Assembly: GCA_023447015.1 (NCBI GenBank)
Contig: JAEXPG010000109.1
Span: forward strand, 1-5,118
Direction: 5' to 3'
Source: Verrucomicrobiota bacterium
Lineage (GTDB): Bacteria; Verrucomicrobiota; Verrucomicrobiia; Opitutales; Opitutaceae
DNA: 5,118 bases
In this document: piece by piece, positions 1-5,118 of the stretch
Layout of the letters: every line of letters starts with the position of its first letter
Numbering within the stretch: the stretch's first letter is position 1
Position numbers and translations under genes: made by a program
Notes under the pieces: generated by a model
Databases searched by the model: none
What the model saw: only the letters and a program-made list of their open reading frames with translations
Told to the model about the DNA's origin: nothing

Positions 1-970
1 CCTCGAGGCCGCCGTCAAGCTCAGCTACCGGCCCAATGCCGCCGCCCGCGCGCTCGCCCAGCGCCGGATGAACACGCTGGGCATCGCGGCCGTCATCAAC
101 GACGGCGGCGAGTTCGACCACTATTTCCTCGAGGCCTTCAACGGCATCATCACCAACGCCGCCGTCCACAGCCAGCCCACCACCGTCTTCGCGCTCCACG
201 ACTGGCAGTGCGACTCCCACCGCATCCCCAGCTTCTGCGACGGGCGTATCGACGGACTCATCCTCATCGCGCCGGTCTTCGAGGGCGATCCGGCCAACTA
301 CCTGCCCACCCACACGCCGTTCGTGGCGATGCACGCCAACGCCGCCCTGCCCGGCGTGGTCAACATCGAGGCCGACGAGGAGCCCGGCGCGCACGAGATG
401 GTTCGGAACCTCCTCGCCTCGGGACACCGGCGCATCCTCCACATCACCGGCACCCGCGGCCTCACCGGCTCCGAGCGCCGTATCCACGGTTACCAGCGTG
501 CCCTCACCGAGGCCGGCATCGCCCCCGATCCCGACCTCGTGATCGACGGTCGGTTCTCCACCGAGGGCGGCCGCAACGCCCTGCGCACCTGGCTGGCCGC
601 CCACGTGGGGCAGCCGCTGCCCGACGCCATCTTCGCCGGCAGCGACGCCATCGCGCTCGGCTGCATGGAGGTGCTCGCCAAGACGGGCTACTCCGTGCCC
701 CGCGACATCTCCGTCGTCGGCTTCGACGACACCCTGGCCGCGCGCACCACGGTGCCGCAGCTCACCACCGTGCGCCAGCCGCTGCGTGCGATGGGCATGC
801 GCGCCGTGGAGACGCTCCTCGAACGTATCCGCCACAACCTCGGTCAAACCACCCCCGAGGCCCCGGGCACCATCGTCTTCCCCGTGGAGATCGTGAACCG
901 CGCCTCGGTGCAGCCGCCAACGTTCCCCCGCCCCGTGGTCCGGCCGCCCGCCCCGGAGTCGCTCCAGTAG
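1..970 (+). CDS. LacI-family transcriptional regulator (5' partial)
   Basis: This is a ligand-responsive DNA-binding repressor or activator of the LacI/GalR family, acting in the cytoplasm and usually controlling sugar-utilisation genes. The frame is open from base 2, so 322 residues are visible and the true start lies off the left edge. The first in-frame ATG (base 68) is internal: the residues before it, including SYRPNAAARALAQRR, are the typical hinge-helix segment that follows the LacI helix-turn-helix. About 40-50 N-terminal residues with the DNA-binding helices are therefore missing. The rest is a complete type-1 periplasmic-binding-protein fold. It shows the TLGIAAVIND first strand, GRIDGLILIAP, the ASGHRRILHITG strand, the RRIHGYQRAL helix, DAIFAGSDAIALG, and the family signature PRDISVVGFDDT followed by PQLTTVRQP. 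The length fits the usual 340-370 residues. The ligand cannot be told from sequence. It converges on the downstream minus-strand regulator, 63 bases away. Confidence 0.95.
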   Translation, partial: LEAAVKLSYRPNAAARALAQRRMNTLGIAAVINDGGEFDHYFLEAFNGIITNAAVHSQPTTVFALHDWQCDSHRIPSFCDGRIDGLILIAPVFEGDPANYLPTHTPFVAMHANAALPGVVNIEADEEPGAHEMVRNLLASGHRRILHITGTRGLTGSERRIHGYQRALTEAGIAPDPDLVIDGRFSTEGGRNALRTWLAAHVGQPLPDAIFAGSDAIALGCMEVLAKTGYSVPRDISVVGFDDTLAARTTVPQLTTVRQPLRAMGMRAVETLLERIRHNLGQTTPEAPGTIVFPVEIVNRASVQPPTFPRPVVRPPAPESLQ

Positions 971-993
971 GACTGGCGCCGCAGCCCGCCGCC

Positions 994-1020
994 GGGGCGC
1001 CGCCTTTCCGGCGGCCCCCC
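994..1020. terminator. GC-rich hairpin between convergent genes, possible bidirectional terminator
   Basis: The 63-base gap between two convergent stop codons contains a strong inverted repeat. Its inner stem is six perfect pairs, GCCGCC (999-1004) with GGCGGC (1010-1015), around the loop TTTCC. After one C-C mismatch (998/1016) it continues with four G-C pairs (994-997 with 1017-1020). The site suits a terminator shared by both genes. No T-run follows on either strand, so it is not a canonical intrinsic terminator. In DNA this GC-rich, hairpins also arise by chance. Confidence 0.45.
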
Positions 1021-1033
1021 ACGTCTCCCGGCA

Positions 1034-2872
1034 TCAGGCCAGCAGCAGCGTGACCGCCAGCAGGCCCAGCGTGGTGGGCACCGCCGGATTCGAGCGCACC
1101 CGGATCTCCTCCAGCACGACGTCCGGCGACGGGTTCGCCCATTCCATCGTGTAGAGGTAACGCTCGTAGGCGAACGGGTCGCCGTTCTCCGTGATCGCGA
1201 CATGGCGCACGTTGTCGGCGTTGAACTGCGGGAACTCCGGCCACCAGTCCTGGATGTTCGCGGGCGGGGTGTCGGGGCTGTGCGCCGGACCCACGCCGCG
1301 GGCCACCAACGGCACCGACGCCGGCGCCCGGCCCGGCTGGCGGAACTCGTACCAGGCGAACGGCACGCGCTCGCCCGCATAGCCGCAACCATGCAGGAAA
1401 TAGACGGCCCGGACCTTGCGGCCGACCGGGAACACCAGTTCGTCGGGGAGCGAGCGGCGGGAGGTCGGGGGGAAACGGCTGGAGCGCAGCACCACGACGC
1501 TCCGCCCGCGGTTCGCCCGCTCGTCGAGCACCGAGAAATCCACACCGTGGATGCGCAGCAGGCCGGAGCCCAGGTGCAGCAGCGGCAGATGCCCGAGCCA
1601 GCCGTGCGGCCGCCGCAGCGAGCGGTTGGCCACCGCCGCGAGATCGACCGGGAGGAAGGTGCCGAGCGCGCCGTGCTCGACCAGGCGGTGCGGCCACTGC
1701 CAGGTCTCGGCCGCCTCGCGCAACCGCTGCTCGATGGCGTGCGGCCAGACCCGGGCCAGCCGGTTGGCGCCGCGGGCGGTCTCCTCCGGCCGGGCGATCG
1801 GCAACGTCTCCAGTGTGCCCACCGAGCCGCGCTCGCGGATCGTGCCCTCGAGCCGCAGCCGCTGCCGCGGCGGCACCCGGCCGAGGCGACGCACCTCGAG
1901 CATCTGCTGGCAGGCCAGATCAAGCGCGAGATGGGCGATGCACCGGGCGTCGAAGGCGACGCAGGTGACCGGGGGCTCCGAGGTGCGGGCCTCGACCGAG
2001 TCGCCGACGACGACGACCGACAGATCCCGCGCCACGCGCAGACCTTCCTTGCGCATCGCCGCGGTGAAACTCTTCAGGATGTCGGAATCGTAGAGGACCA
2101 CCGCGCTGGCCAGCGGGCAGGTGCGGCGGATGCGCTGGAACTCGGTGCGGACCGCCTCGGGCGTGTGCGAGTTGAGCTCGAAAACGTTGCGCGCCGCGGA
2201 GGTCAGACCCAGGCGCAGGCACGCCTCCTCGAACCCCTTCCGCACCGAGCTGGTGCGCAGCAGCCGGCGCATCGAGCACACGCAGACGATCTCACGGTGC
2301 CCGCGCGAGAAGAGGTGGCAGACCAGCTGGCCGGCGGCGGTGCGCAGATCCTCGGCGGCCAGGTTGTGGCCGGCCGGAGCCTCCTCCGCGACCACATAGG
2401 GGATGCGCAACCGGTCGAACTCGGCGGCCTCGTTGTCCCACTCCCACCCGTTGTCGGTGATGCGCATGATCACGCCGTCGTAGCGATGCTGCAGGGTCTT
2501 CTGGAGCGCGTTGCGCATCGTGTCGCGACCGATGAAGAAAAACTCCTCCACCCGCACCCCGCGGCGGGCGGCCTCCTCCGCGATGCCGGGGAAGCGGGTC
2601 GCGCGGTGCGAGAGCACGGCGAGCCGAGCACCGACCAGCGACACGCTCGTGGCGGCCACCGGCAACAGCTTGTAGCCCTCGCGCCGGAGCCGGCCGGCCG
2701 CGATCAGGCGCAGCGCGGCGCGGTTGACGGCCGCCTGGCTCACCCCCCACTCGGCGGCGAGCACCTTTTCGGTGGGGAATGGGTGACCGCGCCGGCCCTC
2801 GGCCTGGCGGATCAGGTTTTCATAGCCGGCCAAGGCCTTGTCGACCGGACGAAGAACAGCGTGGGTTTTCAC
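1034..2872 (-). CDS. GntR-type winged-helix / LacI-type effector transcriptional regulator with extra C-terminal domain
   Basis: This is probably a carbohydrate-responsive cytoplasmic transcription factor with a GntR winged helix on a LacI-like sensor, the architecture known from AraR of Bacillus. I chose the GTG at 2872, which gives 612 residues. It starts just before the winged helix and leaves a 40-base gap after the kinase stop. The longer frame to an ATG at 3004 would overlap the kinase gene and adds a low-complexity, Arg/Ser/Pro-rich stretch. No clear Shine-Dalgarno sequence precedes the GTG. Residues 7-73 form the winged helix, with FPTEKVLAAEWGVSQAAVNRA followed by RLRREGYKLLPV. Residues about 84-352 are the type-1 periplasmic-binding fold, with YDGVIMRI, RIPYVVAEEA, SRGHREIVCV, SAVVLYDSDIL and ARDLSVVVVGDS. 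Residues about 396-612 are a third domain rich in predicted strands, with GWLGHLPLLHL, IHGVDFSVLDE, VRAVYFLHGCGY, NIQDWWPEFPQF and a hydrophobic final strand. This domain resembles a galactose-binding or NPCBM-like jelly roll; that reading is inference. The first two domains are secure, the ligand is unknown. Confidence 0.9.
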   Translation of the reverse strand: MKTHAVLRPVDKALAGYENLIRQAEGRRGHPFPTEKVLAAEWGVSQAAVNRAALRLIAAGRLRREGYKLLPVAATSVSLVGARLAVLSHRATRFPGIAEEAARRGVRVEEFFFIGRDTMRNALQKTLQHRYDGVIMRITDNGWEWDNEAAEFDRLRIPYVVAEEAPAGHNLAAEDLRTAAGQLVCHLFSRGHREIVCVCSMRRLLRTSSVRKGFEEACLRLGLTSAARNVFELNSHTPEAVRTEFQRIRRTCPLASAVVLYDSDILKSFTAAMRKEGLRVARDLSVVVVGDSVEARTSEPPVTCVAFDARCIAHLALDLACQQMLEVRRLGRVPPRQRLRLEGTIRERGSVGTLETLPIARPEETARGANRLARVWPHAIEQRLREAAETWQWPHRLVEHGALGTFLPVDLAAVANRSLRRPHGWLGHLPLLHLGSGLLRIHGVDFSVLDERANRGRSVVVLRSSRFPPTSRRSLPDELVFPVGRKVRAVYFLHGCGYAGERVPFAWYEFRQPGRAPASVPLVARGVGPAHSPDTPPANIQDWWPEFPQFNADNVRHVAITENGDPFAYERYLYTMEWANPSPDVVLEEIRVRSNPAVPTTLGLLAVTLLLA

Positions 2873-2979
2873 AGGGGATGGGCCGCAAGGCTCGAGTCTC
2901 CATGGGGGCGGATCAATCCGATTGTCGACCGGACGGCTCCGAGAGCACGCGGCCAATGCATTCCATGAGTTTGTCGACC
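2838..2979. repeat. Short direct repeats around the start of the three-part regulator
   Basis: The 14-mer TTGTCGACCGGACG occurs at 2838-2851 and 2922-2935, and its first nine bases (TTGTCGACC) recur at 2971-2979. The copies fall inside the first codons of the regulator, at the last codons of the kinase, and slightly further into the kinase C-terminus. Each has the six-base palindrome GTCGAC at its core. The first copy directly abuts the ten-base palindrome CAAGGCCTTG at 2831-2840. The placement would suit an autoregulatory operator, but two copies lie wholly in coding sequence and the third almost wholly so, and no binding site is known to match, so this is a pattern only. Confidence 0.35.
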
Positions 2980-5118
2980 TCGTAGGGCTTCTCGACCATG
3001 CCACAGAAGCCGTACTCGCGGAAGTTGGCCATCACCGGATCGTTCGAATAGCCGCTTGAGACGATCGCACGGATCGACGGGTCGAGCCGCCGCAGCGCCT
3101 CCATCGCCTCGCGACCGCCCATGCCTCCGGGAACCGTGAGGTCCATGATGGTGAGCGCGAACGGCCGGCCCACGTCCCGCGCCTCCGTGTAGGCACGGAT
3201 CGCCGCCGCGCCGTCGGCCACCTCCACCGGCTCGAGGCCGAGCCGCCGCAGCAGCGACACCACCAGCCGGCGGATATCCTCCTCGTCGTCCATCACCAGC
3301 ACCCGTCCGCTCAGGCGGGCGGGTGCCAGCGCCGGCGCCACCGGCGCCGCGGCCGCCATGCCCTCGGCCGCCGGCAGCCAGATCCGGAACAGGGTTCCAT
3401 GCCCCACCTCCGACTGGACCTCGATGTGGCCGCGATGGCGGCGCACAATCGAGTGCACCGTGGCCAGGCCCAGCCCGCTGCCGCCCTTCTTGGTGGTGAA
3501 GTAGGGGTCGAAAAGTTTCGCCAGCACCGGCGGGGCCATGCCCGGCCCGGTGTCGGCGATCGTCAACAGGACATAGCGGCCGGCCGCGAGCGCGTCGACC
3601 TCCTCGGCGCGCAAGAGCGCGTTGCGCGCCTGCACCCGCACGAGACCACCCTGCGGCATCGCCTGCATGGCGTTGAGCACGATGTTGTGCACCACCTGGC
3701 CGATCTGGCCGCGATCGACATCCGCAGGCCACAACCCGTGCTCGAAATCGTAGTCGCACTTCACCGCCGAGCCGCGGACCACGAAGCCGGCGGCCTCGCG
3801 CACGATCTCGGGCAACATCTCGGCCGCGCGCAGCGGGTCGCCGCCCTTGGCGAAGGTCAGCAGCTGGTTGGTCAGGTCGCGGGCGCGCTGGGCGCCGCGC
3901 TCGGCGTCGCGCAGGCAGTCCCCCGCGACAGCCATCGCCTGATCCTCGAGCATGGCCAGGGTGATGTTGCCCATCACAACCGTGAGGAGATTGTTGAAAT
4001 CGTGGGCAATGCCTCCGGCCAGCAGTCCGAGCGACTCCAGTTTGGCGGCCTTCTGCAACTCGGCCTCCAGCTTCGCCTGATGCTCGAGTTGGGCGCGGAT
4101 CTGTTCGGTCTGTGCCCGCACGCGGCGACGCAGCATCTCCGCCCAGACCAGCGCACCAACCACGCCGAGGCCCAGCACCGCCAACGCCGCGATCGCTCGC
4201 CCGAGGGTCACCCAGGGAGGACTGCGCAGCACGACAATGTCGGCGGGCTCCCGCAACCGCAGATGGAACCAGACCGGGTGACCATAGACGTCGAAGTCCA
4301 CACGATAGACTCCGGTGAACTGCAGCTTGCTGCCCCGGGCGAATTGCGGCCGGGCGTCCACCGGGATGGTCAGGCGCGCGATCAGGCGGACGTCGCCGAC
4401 CTTGAGCACCAGATTCAGGTCCTCCCCGGTGCCGAGGATCCCGTCGAGCACAGCGGTGCCCCGCATCAGCTGGTTGTCCCACGCCGGGTTAAGTCCGGGC
4501 ACCTCCGGCAACGGCGCCGGTTCGAGCGGCAGTCTCAGATCCGTCCGCCGCACCTGCGCCTCGCGCAAAACCCGGCGGCTGCCTTGGCGCCCGGGAAAGC
4601 CGACGACCTCCACGCTCTCCCCCGGCCGCCACGATCCGGCATCGCGGCAAAGAGCCTCAAGCCCGGTCGTGCCGTCCTGGATGATGAGCGAGCGCCCCGG
4701 ATCGGCAAATGTCACAACTCCGGCAACACGAACCCGTCGATAGGGTGTCTGGAGGGGCCCGAAACGGCCCAAGGCCGCCAACGACTCCTCCGCGACAGCA
4801 AACGGGGCGTCTGGGACCGGATCCTCCACGACGATGTCGTCACGCGTCGGAATCAGGAGCTCGATGCCCGCCAGTTCGCCGCGCTCGTCGGTCTGCGCCG
4901 TGCACACGCCGCGCAGGCGCACCACGGAGCCCTGGAGTTTGTCGAGCGGCTCCGTCGCCATCAGGCGCGCGGTGAACTCGCCGGTCGGAGTCGTCAGCTG
5001 CAGCTCGGTCCAGCGGTCCGCAACCCGCACCCGCTGCAGGAACCCGCGCAGCTCGATGAGCTTGCCCTCCTCCGCCCCGCTCTGCACCTGGTCGAGCGTG
5101 ATCGGACGCGGCTCGGGC
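2913..5118 (-). CDS. Hybrid sensor histidine kinase / response regulator with OB-like sensor region (5' partial)
   Basis: This is a membrane-anchored two-component kinase that autophosphorylates on His and passes phosphate to its own C-terminal receiver. The frame stays open to the right edge, giving 734 visible residues. The GTG at 5087 is probably internal, since the preceding codons (PEPRPITLDQ) read as protein and no signal peptide is seen; the real start lies off-window. Counting that GTG as residue 1: residues 1-290 are a beta-rich sensor of three OB-like segments, followed by one transmembrane helix at about 295-317. A charged coiled coil spans about 318-350. The HisKA H-box AGGIAHDFNNLLT has the phospho-acceptor His362 (codon 4002-4004). 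The HATPase has N-box HNIVLNAMQAM, G1 ADTGPGM, F-box FDPYFTTK and G2 GGSGLGLA. An Ala/Pro linker at about 577-592 leads to a receiver (595-715) with acidic pair D600-D601, phospho-acceptor Asp649 in IMDLTVPGGMGG, S677-S678 and Lys700. All catalytic residues are present. There is no DNA-binding output domain. The regulator follows 40 bases downstream on the same strand. Confidence 0.95.
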   Translation of the reverse strand, partial: PEPRPITLDQVQSGAEEGKLIELRGFLQRVRVADRWTELQLTTPTGEFTARLMATEPLDKLQGSVVRLRGVCTAQTDERGELAGIELLIPTRDDIVVEDPVPDAPFAVAEESLAALGRFGPLQTPYRRVRVAGVVTFADPGRSLIIQDGTTGLEALCRDAGSWRPGESVEVVGFPGRQGSRRVLREAQVRRTDLRLPLEPAPLPEVPGLNPAWDNQLMRGTAVLDGILGTGEDLNLVLKVGDVRLIARLTIPVDARPQFARGSKLQFTGVYRVDFDVYGHPVWFHLRLREPADIVVLRSPPWVTLGRAIAALAVLGLGVVGALVWAEMLRRRVRAQTEQIRAQLEHQAKLEAELQKAAKLESLGLLAGGIAHDFNNLLTVVMGNITLAMLEDQAMAVAGDCLRDAERGAQRARDLTNQLLTFAKGGDPLRAAEMLPEIVREAAGFVVRGSAVKCDYDFEHGLWPADVDRGQIGQVVHNIVLNAMQAMPQGGLVRVQARNALLRAEEVDALAAGRYVLLTIADTGPGMAPPVLAKLFDPYFTTKKGGSGLGLATVHSIVRRHRGHIEVQSEVGHGTLFRIWLPAAEGMAAAAPVAPALAPARLSGRVLVMDDEEDIRRLVVSLLRRLGLEPVEVADGAAAIRAYTEARDVGRPFALTIMDLTVPGGMGGREAMEALRRLDPSIRAIVSSGYSNDPVMANFREYGFCGMVEKPYEVDKLMECIGRVLSEPSGRQSD
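2914..2924. promoter_or_regulatory. Small inverted repeat at the kinase stop codon, possible operator half-sites
   Basis: CAATC (2914-2918) and GATTG (2920-2924) form a perfect five-base inverted repeat around a single C. It overlaps the TGA stop of the kinase gene and lies 42-52 bases upstream of the regulator GTG. It overlaps the start of the second copy of the 14-base direct repeat by three bases. Size and symmetry are compatible with a GntR or LacI-type operator, but an eleven-base inverted repeat is weak evidence. No convincing -35/-10 pair is seen beside it. Confidence 0.2.

Noticed and set aside
208..1053. Open frame of 281 codons on the + strand overlapping the LacI-type gene
   Set aside because: It is an Arg/Pro/His-rich out-of-frame shadow. 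The LacI frame explains the sequence with family motifs through to its stop.
762..1923. Two minus-strand frames (762-1697 and 844-1923) crossing the convergent gene junction
   Set aside because: Both are Arg/Gly/Ser/Pro-rich with no domain motif. They overlap well-supported genes on both sides of the gap.
2831..2840. Ten-base perfect palindrome CAAGGCCTTG
   Set aside because: It encodes part of Asp-Lys-Ala-Leu in the regulator and does not extend further. On its own it is no more than expected in GC-rich coding DNA.
2820..2903. A 27-codon ORF with an ATG at the kinase-regulator junction, as a possible leader peptide
   Set aside because: It has no ribosome-binding site, no Shine-Dalgarno-like spacing and no attenuator hairpin. 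It overlaps the regulator coding region and is short enough to arise by chance.
1202..2968. Long open frame of 588 codons on the + strand, antisense to the three-part regulator
   Set aside because: Its translation is rich in Arg, Ala, Gly, Gln and His without recognisable motifs. Long antisense frames are expected opposite GC-rich genes, and the minus-strand frame has clear domain signatures.
2869..4482. Open frame of 537 codons on the - strand overlapping the kinase gene
   Set aside because: It is a low-complexity Gly/Arg/Ala-rich shadow, while the kinase frame carries all H, N, G1, F, G2 and receiver motifs without interruption.

Overview
The window is about two thirds G+C and almost fully coding. 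It holds three genes, all for sensing and regulation, and two of them run off its edges. The dense GC-rich coding, a GntR-type winged helix fused to a LacI-type effector domain with an extra C-terminal domain, and a hybrid histidine kinase of the AHDFNNLL type with a beta-rich sensor all fit Verrucomicrobiota, most likely Opitutaceae. This taxonomic reading is inferred from recalled family resemblance; no marker gene is present.

Layout: positions 1-970 (+ strand) hold most of a LacI-family repressor whose helix-turn-helix lies off the left edge. Positions 971-1033 are a short convergent intergenic gap with a strong GC-rich hairpin, probably a shared terminator. Positions 1034-2872 (- strand) encode a 612-residue, three-part transcription factor made of a winged helix, a LacI-like sugar-sensing domain and a C-terminal domain of about 215 residues. 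Positions 2913-5118 (- strand) encode a membrane-bound hybrid sensor kinase with a sensor of three OB-like segments, one transmembrane helix, a coiled coil, HisKA, HATPase and a C-terminal receiver. Its N-terminus lies off the right edge.

The kinase and the three-part regulator are co-directional with a 40-base gap and are probably co-transcribed. The receiver has no output domain and the regulator has no receiver, so a direct phosphotransfer link between the two is not evident. The two LacI-type proteins suggest control of carbohydrate use, but no transporter or glycosidase is visible, so target and ligand cannot be named. A 14-base direct repeat and a small inverted repeat surround the kinase-regulator junction and are weak operator candidates. 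I see no RNA gene, mobile element or CRISPR array. The most unusual items are the domain architectures of the two minus-strand proteins rather than an evident new system.
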